Position numbers and translations under genes: made by a program. Shown piece after piece: positions 7,976 through 16,675 of a stretch of DNA of 35,759 nt. The notes below the pieces were generated by a model. That model did no database searches. It was not told where the DNA came from and saw only the letters and a program-made list of their open reading frames with translations. The stretch lies in assembly GCF_014648475.1 (NCBI RefSeq), contig NZ_BMRE01000069.1, positions 1 through 35,759 of the forward strand, read 5' to 3'. Source of the DNA: Lentzea flava (GTDB taxonomy: Bacteria; Actinomycetota; Actinomycetes; Mycobacteriales; Pseudonocardiaceae). The stretch's first letter is position 1. The number at the start of each line of letters is the position of its first letter.

Positions 7976-8453
7976 CGACGGAACCCGAGGCCAGCGCGGT
8001 GATCCGGTCGGCGAGCTCGGCACCGGTCATCGGTTCGCGAGCCACCACCAGGATCGTGTCGTCACCCGCGATCGTGCCGACGACCTCGTGCAACGCGGCG
8101 CGGTCCAGCGCCGACGCGAGGAACTGGGCGGCGCCAGGCGGAGTCCGCAGCACGGCGAGGTTGCCGGAGAAGTCGGTCGAGACCAGCAGCTCGCCGAGCA
8201 CGCGCACGAGCCGCGTGGTGCCGCCCTGGACGCCGCGCACCGGGCTGCCGTCCTCCGGGATCACGTAGACCGGCGCACCGCCGTCAGGGCCGCGCAGCTT
8301 CACCGCGCCGAGCTCGTCCAGGTCGCGCGACAACGTGGCCTGCGTGACCTCGATGCCTTCGGCCGCAAGGAGTTTCGCGAGCTCGGACTGGCTGCGGACG
8401 GCGCGCTGCGACACCATCTCGACGATGCGGCCCTGACGGGCGGTGCGAGTCAC
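7968..8453 (-). CDS. argR: Arginine repressor
   Basis: Hexameric arginine-responsive DNA-binding regulator; with arginine bound it represses arg promoters. 161 residues. The N-terminal winged helix-turn-helix covers about 3-75 (RQGRIVEMVSQRAVRSQSEL, then EVTQATLSRDLDELGAVK, the recognition helix). The C-terminal oligomerisation and arginine-binding domain holds LVVAREP and GTIAGDDTILVV, the usual GT(I/V)AGDDT motif. GTG 8453 gives a 4-nt overlap (GTGA) with the argF stop. Its likely target is the ARG-box-like operator at the argC promoter (13583-13607). Confidence 0.97.
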   Translation of the reverse strand: MTRTARQGRIVEMVSQRAVRSQSELAKLLAAEGIEVTQATLSRDLDELGAVKLRGPDGGAPVYVIPEDGSPVRGVQGGTTRLVRVLGELLVSTDFSGNLAVLRTPPGAAQFLASALDRAALHEVVGTIAGDDTILVVAREPMTGAELADRITALASGSVDE

Positions 8454-9382
8454 GACGACTGCTCCAGCAACCACACGAGCAACGCCTTCTGGGCGTGCAG
8501 GCGGTTCTCGGCTTCCTGCCACACCAGCGACTGCGGGCCGTCGAGCACCTCGTCGGTGATCTCCCAGCCGCGGTGGGCGGGAAGACAGTGCAGCACCGTC
8601 GAGTCGGCCTTTCCGGTCGCCTCCAGCAGCGAGGCGTTCACCTGGTACGGGCGGAACGGGCCGACACGGTCCTTGCCGTCGTTCTCCTGCCCCATGGACG
8701 TCCACGTGTCGGTGACCAGCACGTCCGCGCCGTCGACCGCCTCGCGCGGGTCGCTGATCAACGACACCGAACCACCGGTCTCGGCGGCGCGCTTCTTGGC
8801 GTCCTCCAGGAACTGCGGGTTCGGCACGAAGCCCGCCGGCGCGCCGATGCGGACGTGCATGCCCGCCGTGGCGCCACCGAGCAGCAGCGAGTGCGACATG
8901 TTGTTGGCGCCGTCGCCCAGGTACGTCAGCGTGAGGCCCGCCAACCGGCCGTAACGACGACGGATCGTCTGCAGGTCCGCGAGCACCTGGCACGGGTGGA
9001 ACTCGTCGGTCAGCGCGTTGACCACGGGAACCCGCGAAACGCTGGCCATCGCCTCGATGCGCGCCTGTGCGAACGTCCGCCACACCACGGCGTCGACGTA
9101 TCCGGACAGGATCCGGGACGTGTCCTCGATCGTCTCCTCGCGGCCCAGCTGCATCGACCGGCCGTCGATGATCACGGGGTTGCCGCCGAGCTGCGCGATG
9201 CCGACCTCGAACGACAGCCGCGTGCGCGTGGAGTTCTTCTCGAAGATCACGGCGACGGCCTTGGGGCCCGCCAGCGGCTTCGCGGTGAACCGGTCCGCCT
9301 TGTAGGTGTCCGCGAGGTCGAGGACGGCGGACTGCTCGTCCGGCGTCAGGTCGTCGTCGCGCAGGAAGTGCCGCACCGTCAC
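8450..9382 (-). CDS. argF: Ornithine carbamoyltransferase
   Basis: Makes citrulline from ornithine and carbamoyl phosphate. 310 residues. The carbamoyl-phosphate loop STRTR is at 51-55, HPCQ at 129-132, and HCLPAHRG at 265-272 supplies the cysteine of the ornithine site. The motif DTWTSMGQE at 225-233 is the usual DVWASMGxE-type loop. GTG 9382 overlaps the argD stop by 4 nt (GTGA), and its own stop overlaps argR the same way. Confidence 0.98.
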   Translation of the reverse strand: MTVRHFLRDDDLTPDEQSAVLDLADTYKADRFTAKPLAGPKAVAVIFEKNSTRTRLSFEVGIAQLGGNPVIIDGRSMQLGREETIEDTSRILSGYVDAVVWRTFAQARIEAMASVSRVPVVNALTDEFHPCQVLADLQTIRRRYGRLAGLTLTYLGDGANNMSHSLLLGGATAGMHVRIGAPAGFVPNPQFLEDAKKRAAETGGSVSLISDPREAVDGADVLVTDTWTSMGQENDGKDRVGPFRPYQVNASLLEATGKADSTVLHCLPAHRGWEITDEVLDGPQSLVWQEAENRLHAQKALLVWLLEQSS

Positions 9383-10536
9383 TGCTGCTCCTCAAAGAAG
9401 GTCGGGAGCGCGGCCACGAAGGACTGCGCGTCGGATTCGTCCAGGATCAGCGGCGGCGCCAGGCGGATGACGTCGGGCTGGATGGGGTTGATCAGGTAAC
9501 CGGCCTTCTGCGCGGCCGCCGCGGCCTTCGCCGAGACCGCCTCGCGCAGCATGATGCCGAGCAGCAGGCCGGCTCCCCGCACCCCGGAGATCGCCGGGTG
9601 GTGCAGTGCCTCCACGCCGGCCGCGATCTCCTTGCCCACGGACGAGGCGTGCTCCAGCAGGCCTTCCGCGGCGATCGTGTCGAGCACCGCGAGGGCGGCC
9701 GCGCAGCACACGGGGTTGCCGCCGAACGTGGTGCCGTGGTGTCCGGGCTGGAACAGCTCGCCCGCCGCGCCGAACCCGATCGTGACGCCCAGCGGCAGGC
9801 CACCGCCGATGCCCTTGGCCAGGGTCATGACGTCCGGGACGATCCCGGCCTGCTGGAACGCGAACCACGTGCCCAGCCTGCCGACGCCGGTCTGCACCTC
9901 GTCGAGGACGAGCAACGCGCCGTGCTCGGACGTGATCCGGCGCGCCTCCTGCAGGTAGCCCTCCGGCGGCAGCACAACGCCCTGCTCGCCCTGGATCGGC
10001 TCGACGACGAACGCCGCCGTGTCGTCGTCGATCGCGGCCTCGAGTGCCGCCACGTCACCGAACGGGATGTGCGAGACGCCGGGCACGAGCGGTTCGAACG
10101 GCGTGCGCTTCGCGGGCTGGCCGGTCAGCGACAACGCGCCCATCGTGCGGCCGTGGAAGCCGCCGAGCGTCGCCACGATCTTCGTGCGGCCGGTGCGGCG
10201 CGACATCTTCAACGCCGCCTCGTTCGCCTCGGCGCCGGAGTTGCAGAAGAAGACCTTGCCGGGCTCTCCCGCGAGGTCGAGCAGCCGCTCGGCGAGCTTC
10301 AGCGCGGGCTCGTTGACGTACAGGTTCGACGTGTGGCCGAGCTTCGAGATCTGCGTGGTGACGGCCTCGACGATCTTCGGGTGCGCGTGGCCCAGCGCGT
10401 TGACCGCGATGCCGGTCAGCAGGTCCAGGTAACGGTTGCCGTCGGTGTCCCAGACGTAGGCGCCCTCGCCGCGCTCCAGCGCGAGCTGAGGGGTGCCGTA
10501 GTTGTCCATCATGGACTGTTGCCAACGCGTGGTCAC
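9379..10536 (-). CDS. argD: Acetylornithine aminotransferase
   Basis: PLP-dependent class III aminotransferase converting N-acetylglutamate semialdehyde to N-acetylornithine. 385 residues. The PLP lysine is Lys241 in TLAKGIGGGLPLG; Asp212-Glu213 in LVLDEVQTGVGR hold the cofactor ring. The N-terminal part has the expected YVWDTDGNRYLDLLTGIAV and FFCNSGAEANEAALK. GTG 10536 overlaps the argB stop by 4 nt. Confidence 0.98.
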   Translation of the reverse strand: MTTRWQQSMMDNYGTPQLALERGEGAYVWDTDGNRYLDLLTGIAVNALGHAHPKIVEAVTTQISKLGHTSNLYVNEPALKLAERLLDLAGEPGKVFFCNSGAEANEAALKMSRRTGRTKIVATLGGFHGRTMGALSLTGQPAKRTPFEPLVPGVSHIPFGDVAALEAAIDDDTAAFVVEPIQGEQGVVLPPEGYLQEARRITSEHGALLVLDEVQTGVGRLGTWFAFQQAGIVPDVMTLAKGIGGGLPLGVTIGFGAAGELFQPGHHGTTFGGNPVCCAAALAVLDTIAAEGLLEHASSVGKEIAAGVEALHHPAISGVRGAGLLLGIMLREAVSAKAAAAAQKAGYLINPIQPDVIRLAPPLILDESDAQSFVAALPTFFEEQQ

Positions 10537-11402
10537 TTGTCCCCCAACACCATCGTGCCCACACCCGAGGAGGTGAAGACTTCGAGCAACACCGAGTGGG
10601 CCAGCCGCCCGTCGATCACGTGCGCCTGCGGCACCCCGCCGCGCACCGCCCGCAGGCAGGCCTCCATCTTCGGCACCATGCCGCTTTCCAGGTCCGGCAG
10701 CATCTTCTCGAGCTCGGCCGCGCGGACCTGGTGCAGTAGCGACGACTTGTCCGGCCAGTTCGAGTACAGGCCCTCGACGTCGGTCAGCACGACGAGCTTC
10801 TCCGCGCCCAGAGCGACCGCGAGAGCACCCGCCGCCGTGTCCGCGTTCACGTTGTGCGGCACGCCGTTGACGTCCGGCGCGACCGACGACACGACCGGGA
10901 TCCGGCCCGCGCGCACGATGTCCAGCACCGCGTCCGGATTGACCTCGGTGATGTCGCCGACGAGACCGATGTCGACCTCTTCCCCGTCCACCACCGCGCC
11001 ACGACGCGTGGCCGTGAACAGGTGCGCGTCCTCACCGGAGATGCCGACGGCGTAAGGACCGTGCTGGTTGATCAGGCCGACGAGCTCACGTCCGACCTGG
11101 CCGACGAGGACCATCCGCACGACGTCCATGGCCTCCGGCGTCGTGACGCGCAGACCGCCGCGGAACTCGCTGTGGATGCCGAGCTTGTCCAGCATCGACT
11201 TGATCTGCGGGCCGCCGCCGTGCACGACGACCGGGCGCAGGCCGCACAGCCGCAGGAACACCATGTCCTCGGCGAACGCCTTCTTCAGCTCGTCGTCGAC
11301 CATGGCGTTGCCGCCGTACTTGACGACGACGAGCGCACCACGGAAGCGCTGCAGCCACGGCAGCGCTTCGACGAGGACTGCCGCCTTCTCTTGTGCGTTC
11401 AT
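10533..11402 (-). CDS. argB: Acetylglutamate kinase
   Basis: Phosphorylates N-acetylglutamate, usually the arginine-feedback-controlled step. 289 residues of the amino-acid-kinase fold. VVVKYGGNAM (about 26-35) holds the catalytic Lys, VVHGGGPQI is the phosphate loop, and EFRGGLRVTTPEAMDVV binds substrate. The C-terminal KMEACLRAVRGGV is the ATP-side helix. ATG 11402 overlaps the argJ stop by 4 nt (ATGA), which fixes the start. Confidence 0.98.
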   Translation of the reverse strand: MNAQEKAAVLVEALPWLQRFRGALVVVKYGGNAMVDDELKKAFAEDMVFLRLCGLRPVVVHGGGPQIKSMLDKLGIHSEFRGGLRVTTPEAMDVVRMVLVGQVGRELVGLINQHGPYAVGISGEDAHLFTATRRGAVVDGEEVDIGLVGDITEVNPDAVLDIVRAGRIPVVSSVAPDVNGVPHNVNADTAAGALAVALGAEKLVVLTDVEGLYSNWPDKSSLLHQVRAAELEKMLPDLESGMVPKMEACLRAVRGGVPQAHVIDGRLAHSVLLEVFTSSGVGTMVLGDK

Positions 11403-12571
11403 GAGGAGTACGCGCTGTTCTCTTCGACGTAGTCGTGGGACAGGTCCGTCGTCAGGACGGTGGCCTCGGCGTCGCCGACGTTGAGGTCGATGACGATCTC
11501 GATCTCGCGGCCGCTGAGGTCCGCCTCCGACCTGTCGCGGTCGCGGGTTCCGTTGCGGTACAGCGACACCCCGTTGATCAGGATCTGCAGGACGTCCGGG
11601 TCGATCTCGGCGTCCGCGCGGCCCAGCGCCATCGCGATGCGGCCCCAGTTCGGGTCGCTGCCGAACAACGCGGTCTTGACGAGGTTGTCCTCGGCGACCG
11701 TCCGTCCGATGTGGACGGCCTCGGCCTCGGTGGCGGCCTGCTTGACGGTGATGCTGATTTCCTTCGTCACACCCTCGGCGTCGCCCTGGAGCTGCTTGAC
11801 CAGGTCGGCGGAGACCTCGGTGAGCAGAGCCACGAAGTCGTCGAACGACGGCTCGACACCCGCGGCACCCGAAGCCAGCACCAGGACCGTGTCGTTGGTG
11901 GACGTGCCACCGTCGACGTCCAGGCGGTCGAACGTGCGCCCGGTGGCCAGGCGCAGTGCCTTGTCCAGCTCCTCGCCGGAGATCTTGGCGTCGGTCGTGA
12001 TGACCGACAGCATCGTGGCCATGTTCGGGGCGAGCATGCCGGCGCCCTTCACGAACCCGCCGACCGACCAGCCCTGCTCGGAGGCCTTCCACGCCTGCTT
12101 GGGGCGCTTGTCCGTGGTCATCACGCCGGTGGCGGCGTTGAGTCCGGCCTCGACGGAGGAGTCCAGCTCCTTCGCGGCGTTCTCGACGCCCGTGAGCACC
12201 TTGTCCATCGGCAGGCGCTCACCGATCAGACCGGTGGAGCAGACCGCGACGTCGACGGCGCCGATGCCGAGCACCTCGGCGACCTTCTCCGCGGTGGCGT
12301 GCGTGTCCTGGAAGCCCTCGGGTCCGGTGCACGCGTTGGCACCGCCGGAGTTGAGCACGACCGCGGTGAGTCGCCGGGACTGGATCACCTGCTGCGACCA
12401 CAACACCGGCGCGGCCTTCACCTTGTTCGTGGTGAAGACGCCCGCGGCGGCGTCGGACGGCCCGTCGTTCACGACGAGCGTCAGATCGAGAGCGCCGGAT
12501 TCTTTGATCCCGGCGGCGATCCCGGCGGCCCGGAAGCCCTTGGGTCCGGTGACGCCCTTGTTGCGGTTCAC
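11399..12571 (-). CDS. argJ: Glutamate N-acetyltransferase / ornithine acetyltransferase
   Basis: Recycles the acetyl group from N-acetylornithine to glutamate, and may also acetylate glutamate from acetyl-CoA if bifunctional. 390 residues. The precursor cuts itself between Ala185 and Thr186 in KGAGMLAPNMATML, and Thr186 becomes the nucleophile. Other family blocks are SGGANACTG and STGLIGERLPMDKV. GTG 12571 overlaps the argC stop by 4 nt. Having argJ rather than a linear argE route fits actinobacteria. Confidence 0.98.
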   Translation of the reverse strand: MNRNKGVTGPKGFRAAGIAAGIKESGALDLTLVVNDGPSDAAAGVFTTNKVKAAPVLWSQQVIQSRRLTAVVLNSGGANACTGPEGFQDTHATAEKVAEVLGIGAVDVAVCSTGLIGERLPMDKVLTGVENAAKELDSSVEAGLNAATGVMTTDKRPKQAWKASEQGWSVGGFVKGAGMLAPNMATMLSVITTDAKISGEELDKALRLATGRTFDRLDVDGGTSTNDTVLVLASGAAGVEPSFDDFVALLTEVSADLVKQLQGDAEGVTKEISITVKQAATEAEAVHIGRTVAEDNLVKTALFGSDPNWGRIAMALGRADAEIDPDVLQILINGVSLYRNGTRDRDRSEADLSGREIEIVIDLNVGDAEATVLTTDLSHDYVEENSAYSS

Positions 12572-13581
12572 GGAGCGACTCCAACGGTCGAGAGGCCGGT
12601 CGTTTCCGGCAGTCCGAGAGCGAGGTTCATGCACTGGACAGCGGCACCCGCGGTGCCCTTGGCCAGGTTGTCGACGGCGGCCACGACCACGAGCCGGTTC
12701 AGGTCGGAGTCGACGGTCACTTGCATCTGGACGGCGTTCGAACCGAGAACCGCGTTCGTGGTCGGCCAGAAACCTTCGGGCAGAACGTGGACGAACGGCT
12801 CGTTCGCGTACGCCTTCTCGTAGGCCTCGCGAACACCGGAAGCGTCCTTCAGCTGCGCGGTGCAGGTCGCGAGGATGCCCCGCGACATCGGCGCCAGCAC
12901 GGGCGTGAAGCTGACCTTGATCGGCCGGCCGGCCGCGGCGCTCAGGTTCTGCGTGATCTCCGGCGTGTGCCGGTGCGCGCCGCCGACGCCGTACGCGCTG
13001 GCCGAGCCCATGACCTCGGACCCGAGCAGGTTCGGCTTCAGCGACTTGCCCGCACCCGACGTGCCGGACACGGCGACGATGACGACCTCGTCCTCGATCA
13101 GGTCGACAGCGGGCGCGAGGGCCAGCGACGACACGGTCGGGTAGCAGCCGGGAACGGCGACGCGACGCGCGCCGACGAGCCTTTCCCGCTGGCCGGGAAG
13201 CTCGGGCAACCCGTACGGCCAGGAGCCCGCGTGCTCTCCGCCGTACCACCGCTTCCAGTCGTCGGCGCTGGTCAGCCGGTGGTCGGCACCGCAGTCGATC
13301 ACCACGGTGTCGTCGCCGAGTTGCTCGGCCAGCTCGGCTGAGTGACCGTGGGGAAGTGCGAGGAACACCACGTCGTGGCCCTTGAGGGTCTCGGCTGTGG
13401 TGTCTTGTAGCTGTCGGTCGGCGAGCGGCAGGAGGTGCGGCTGGTGCTGGAGCAGCTTGTCGCCGGCGCTGCTGTTGGCGGTCAGCGCGCCGATCTCGAT
13501 GTCCGGATGGCCCAGTAGCAGGCGGAGCAGCTCGCCACCCGCGTACCCGCTGGCGCCCGCGACCGCGATCCTCACTGTCAT
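12568..13581 (-). CDS. argC: N-acetyl-gamma-glutamyl-phosphate reductase
   Basis: NADPH-dependent reduction of acetylglutamyl phosphate; first gene of the arg operon. 337 residues from ATG 13581. The Rossmann motif GASGYAGGELLRLL is at 9-22, and the catalytic Cys146 is in VAVPGCYPT. HRHTPEI near residue 210 is the catalytic His region. An ATG two codons upstream at 13587 is possible, but the -10 at 13589-13594 puts the transcript start at about 13582, so the mRNA is best explained as leaderless with ATG 13581 at its very end. Confidence 0.97.
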   Translation of the reverse strand: MTVRIAVAGASGYAGGELLRLLLGHPDIEIGALTANSSAGDKLLQHQPHLLPLADRQLQDTTAETLKGHDVVFLALPHGHSAELAEQLGDDTVVIDCGADHRLTSADDWKRWYGGEHAGSWPYGLPELPGQRERLVGARRVAVPGCYPTVSSLALAPAVDLIEDEVVIVAVSGTSGAGKSLKPNLLGSEVMGSASAYGVGGAHRHTPEITQNLSAAAGRPIKVSFTPVLAPMSRGILATCTAQLKDASGVREAYEKAYANEPFVHVLPEGFWPTTNAVLGSNAVQMQVTVDSDLNRLVVVAAVDNLAKGTAGAAVQCMNLALGLPETTGLSTVGVAP

Positions 13582-13582
13582 G

Positions 13583-13617
13583 CGCATGATTATGCACAGT
13601 CATGCAAACCCACTCAA
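13583..13617 (-). promoter_or_regulatory. argC promoter with ARG-box-like operator
   Basis: On the minus strand: -35 TTGAGT (13612-13617), 17-nt spacer, -10 CATAAT (13589-13594). Over the spacer and -10 lie repeated TGCAT/ATGC half-sites (TTGCATGACTGTGCATAATC, then ATGC), the style of ARG boxes bound by actinomycete ArgR. Binding there would cover the -10 and the transcript start. ArgR is encoded five genes downstream in the same operon, which would give autoregulation. The operator call is inference from motif style and position. Confidence 0.65.
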
Positions 13618-13684
13618 CCGAGTATGGCCACCCGACCACCCGATCGAGGCCACCTGGCGCTGTGGTCCCCGAGCCAGCTCGACC

Positions 13685-15187
13685 ATGATGATCAGCGTGA
13701 ACGTGAGGGTGCGCGACGGACTGTGGGCGGCTGGCGCCTTCCTGTTGGCGCTGGTGACACTGGTCGCACCGCTCGGCAGGCCCGTGCACTGGTGGCTGAT
13801 CGCGGCCTCCGCGGTGTGGGCCGCGGCGCTCGTGCCGGTCAGCGCCCGCTGGCCGCGCGCTGCGATGCTGCTCACCACTCCCCTTCATGCGGTGAACAAC
13901 CTGCTCGCGATCGCCCCGACCTCGCTCGTGATCTTCCGATCGGCCCGGTCCGTCCGTTCGCAACCACAGCTGTGGGCGTTGATGGGCGCCACTGCGGTGC
14001 TGCAGGCCGCGTTCGGTGGCCTGCACGCGTGGCGCGCGGGCGACGGCCTGTCCGACTACCTGCTCGGCACCGCGTTCACCGTCCTGTTCCTGCTGCTCTT
14101 CCCCGCCGTCGCCGGTGCGCTCGTCGGACGGCGCAAGCCGTTGACGCAGGTACTGATGGAGCGCAACGACTACTTGGAACACGCGCGTGTGTTGACCGCG
14201 AACACCGCGAGGTCCGCCACACGCGCGCACATCGCGAGCGAGATGCACGACATGCTCAGCCATCGGCTCCGGCAGCTGACGGCACACGCCGGCGCACTTG
14301 AGCAGTCGGCCGCTGAACAGGCACCTGAGCTGCGAGAACAGGTCGAGCTGATCCGCAAGACGGCCGCGGTCGCGATGGAGGAGCTGCGCGAGATCCTCGG
14401 CGTGCTCGGCACGTCCGCCGACGCCGATGAGGACGCCGGCACGCGCGCGGACGTCGAACGGCTCGTGGCAGCTTCGGCGTCGGCGGGTGTCTCGGTCCTG
14501 TTGGACTGGTCGGGCCCCGATCTGGCCGATGCCGACGCACGCCTCCGGAGGGCGGTGCATCGGGTCGTGCGCGAGGCACTCACGAACGTCCACAAGCACG
14601 CGCCATCGGCACGAACCCGTGTCTCGGTGCAGGTCGGCGAACGGGTGCGGGTCGAGGTCGTCAACGGTCCGAGCGGGGAGCCCAGGGGCAGTGGCACCCG
14701 CCGCGGGCTCATCGGGCTGGAGGAACGCGTCGGGCTCATCGGCGGGTCGTTCAGCGCCGGTCCCGTCCACGGAGGATTCCGGGTGGCGGCCGACCTCCCC
14801 CTGCACCCCGTGGTCCAGGAGGAAACGGGCGCGACGGGTGCGGTGGCCGAGGCGCCACCCCCGATCACCGCCGAGGTCCTGACGGTGCCGCGGGTCATCG
14901 GCAGCGGCTGCCTGGGCACGCTCGCCGTCGTGCCGGCGCTCGGCACGGTGTTCGTGCTGCTCGTCGTCGCGATCTTCAGCCGTGCCGGGATGACCAGGCA
15001 GGAGTTCGACGCGTTCGCGGTGTCGGTCGTGCACGAGGAGGAGGTCACCGAGACCTACGGCTTCGGCGTGCCGTCGGACAACAAGGGGTGCCTGCGCTAC
15101 CACGTGCGTGACGACCCGACCCGTGACTTCGAACTCTGCTTCGACCGGAACGGCGTGCTGACCTCGAAGAAGGAGCTGGCCCGGTGA
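13685..15187 (+). CDS. Histidine kinase (NarL-type partner) with C-terminal membrane helix and outside domain, copy 1
   Basis: 500 residues. The N-terminal sensor part has about four hydrophobic segments (15-30, 36-53, 62-84 and 100-146). The dimerisation domain (HisKA_3 type) carries the phospho-acceptor His188 in SEMHDMLSHRL. The ATPase domain shows the N-box REALTNVHKHA (297-307) and G-box GTRRGLIGLEERVG (337-350). After the kinase domain, where most such proteins stop, comes another membrane helix (407-431) and a ~65-residue tail with Cys469 and Cys485. That tail would lie outside the cell. The tail pattern resembles SmpA/BLIP-like domains. The start is ATG 13685; 13688 is equally possible. 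It overlaps copy 2 by 4 nt. Confidence 0.9.
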   Translation: MMISVNVRVRDGLWAAGAFLLALVTLVAPLGRPVHWWLIAASAVWAAALVPVSARWPRAAMLLTTPLHAVNNLLAIAPTSLVIFRSARSVRSQPQLWALMGATAVLQAAFGGLHAWRAGDGLSDYLLGTAFTVLFLLLFPAVAGALVGRRKPLTQVLMERNDYLEHARVLTANTARSATRAHIASEMHDMLSHRLRQLTAHAGALEQSAAEQAPELREQVELIRKTAAVAMEELREILGVLGTSADADEDAGTRADVERLVAASASAGVSVLLDWSGPDLADADARLRRAVHRVVREALTNVHKHAPSARTRVSVQVGERVRVEVVNGPSGEPRGSGTRRGLIGLEERVGLIGGSFSAGPVHGGFRVAADLPLHPVVQEETGATGAVAEAPPPITAEVLTVPRVIGSGCLGTLAVVPALGTVFVLLVVAIFSRAGMTRQEFDAFAVSVVHEEEVTETYGFGVPSDNKGCLRYHVRDDPTRDFELCFDRNGVLTSKKELAR

Positions 15188-16665
15188 GGTTCGTCTGGCC
15201 GTTGCTCGCGTTCGGAGTCGGTCTGGTGCCGCTGATCGCCCCGCTGGCACCCGTGCCGCACCCGCTGCTGACGATCGCCACCGCAGTGTGGATCGCGGCG
15301 CTCGTGTGGCTCGCCCCGCGCACACCGGAGTGGGCGCTGCTGCTCACCGCGCCGCTGTTCGCGGTCAACAACCTCTGGGCGCAGGCCACCACGGTGTTCG
15401 TGGTCTTCACCGCGTCCCGGCGCATCCCCCGGCTCGGGCGGTTGTGGGCGCTGCTCGGGCTCGCGACCGTGCTGCAGGGCGCGTTCAGCCAGCTGCAGGA
15501 GAGCTACCGGAGCATGCCGCTCTGGGAGTCGGTCTTCGGAGCAACGATCGGCGCGGTGTTCTTCGTGATCTTCCCTGCCGTGTCGGGGATGTTGCTCGGC
15601 CGCCGCAGGCCGATGGTGCGGTTGCTGCGGGAACGCAACGAGTACCTGGAACGCGCGCGGGCGCTGACCGCCGCGTCGGCCAGGTCGGAGGAACGCGCCC
15701 ACATCGCCGGCGAGATGCACGACATGCTCGGGCACCGGCTCAGCCTCATCTCCATCCACGCCGGAGCGCTGGAGCTGGCGACCGCGCGAAAAGCACCGCA
15801 GTTGCACGAGCAGGCCGAGCTGATCCGCACCACGTCGTCGCTCGCGATGGCCGAGCTGCGCGAGATCCTCGGCGTGCTGCGGACGAACCCGGAGCCCGAG
15901 TCGCTCGACGAGGACACCGGCACGAGATCCGACATCGCCGCGCTGGTCGAGAGCTCGGTGAACGCCGGAATCACGGTCTCCCTCGACTGGTCGGGCGACG
16001 ACCTGCACGACGCCGACCCGCGCACCCGCCGCGCGGTGCACCGGGTGGTCCGCGAGGCGCTGACCAACGTGCACAAGCACGCCCCTCAGGCCCGCACCCG
16101 CGTGCAGGTCGCCGTCCAGGGTGGACGGGTGCGCGTCCAGGTGCTGAACGGACCGTCCACGGCGGCCCCCGGCAAGGGCACCCGGCGCGGCCTGATCGGA
16201 CTGGAGGAACGCGTCGGGCTGCTCGGCGGGTCGTTCAGCGCGGGCCCGCCGGTCGAGGGCGGCTTCCGGGTCGCGGCGGACGTGCCCCTGCACCCGGCGG
16301 CGCAGGCGGACCAGAGCGCTGCCGAGGCCGAGGAGGTGCCGCCACCGCTCGCCGCCGAGGTGCTGACCGTGCCGCGGGTGGTGGGCGGCGGCTGTCTCGG
16401 GCTGCTCGCGCTGCTGCCGATCGCCGGGGCGCTGATCGTGCTGCTGCTCTTCGCGTTGCTCAACCCGACGATGATGAACGCGCCGTACTTCGACTCGTTG
16501 CGGGTGGGCGTCACGTCCGAGCAGGAGATCATGGACCAGTACGGCGTCGGCCAGCTCGGCGTGGACGGGTGCTCGCGGTTCCGGACGTCGCACAACGCGG
16601 AGCTGTACTACAAGCTGTGCTTCCGCAACGGCAAGCTCGCCTCGAAGGAGCAGGAAGGCCCGTAG
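15184..16665 (+). CDS. Histidine kinase (NarL-type partner) with C-terminal membrane helix and outside domain, copy 2
   Basis: 493 residues, a paralogue of the preceding gene along its whole length. N-terminal hydrophobic segments lie within 4-140. His179 is in GEMHDMLGHRLSLIS, the N-box is REALTNVHKHA and the G-box GTRRGLIGLEERVG. A helix near 400-430 (LGLLALLPIAGALIVLLLF) leads to the tail VGVTSEQEIMDQYGVG...GCSRF...KLCFRNGKLASK, again with two Cys. GTG 15184 overlaps the stop of copy 1 (GTGA), so both are made together. Copy 2 is closer to the usual HisKA_3 pattern (HRLSLIS), copy 1 less so (HRLRQLT). Confidence 0.92.
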   Translation: MRFVWPLLAFGVGLVPLIAPLAPVPHPLLTIATAVWIAALVWLAPRTPEWALLLTAPLFAVNNLWAQATTVFVVFTASRRIPRLGRLWALLGLATVLQGAFSQLQESYRSMPLWESVFGATIGAVFFVIFPAVSGMLLGRRRPMVRLLRERNEYLERARALTAASARSEERAHIAGEMHDMLGHRLSLISIHAGALELATARKAPQLHEQAELIRTTSSLAMAELREILGVLRTNPEPESLDEDTGTRSDIAALVESSVNAGITVSLDWSGDDLHDADPRTRRAVHRVVREALTNVHKHAPQARTRVQVAVQGGRVRVQVLNGPSTAAPGKGTRRGLIGLEERVGLLGGSFSAGPPVEGGFRVAADVPLHPAAQADQSAAEAEEVPPPLAAEVLTVPRVVGGGCLGLLALLPIAGALIVLLLFALLNPTMMNAPYFDSLRVGVTSEQEIMDQYGVGQLGVDGCSRFRTSHNAELYYKLCFRNGKLASKEQEGP

Positions 16666-16675
16666 GCTGGCCCGC

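Noticed and set aside
12572..15325. Long minus-strand frame extending argJ upstream to 15325
   Set aside because: Upstream of GTG 12571 the frame runs antisense to the kinase and across argC in another phase. The argC stop overlap and family N-terminus fix the argJ start.
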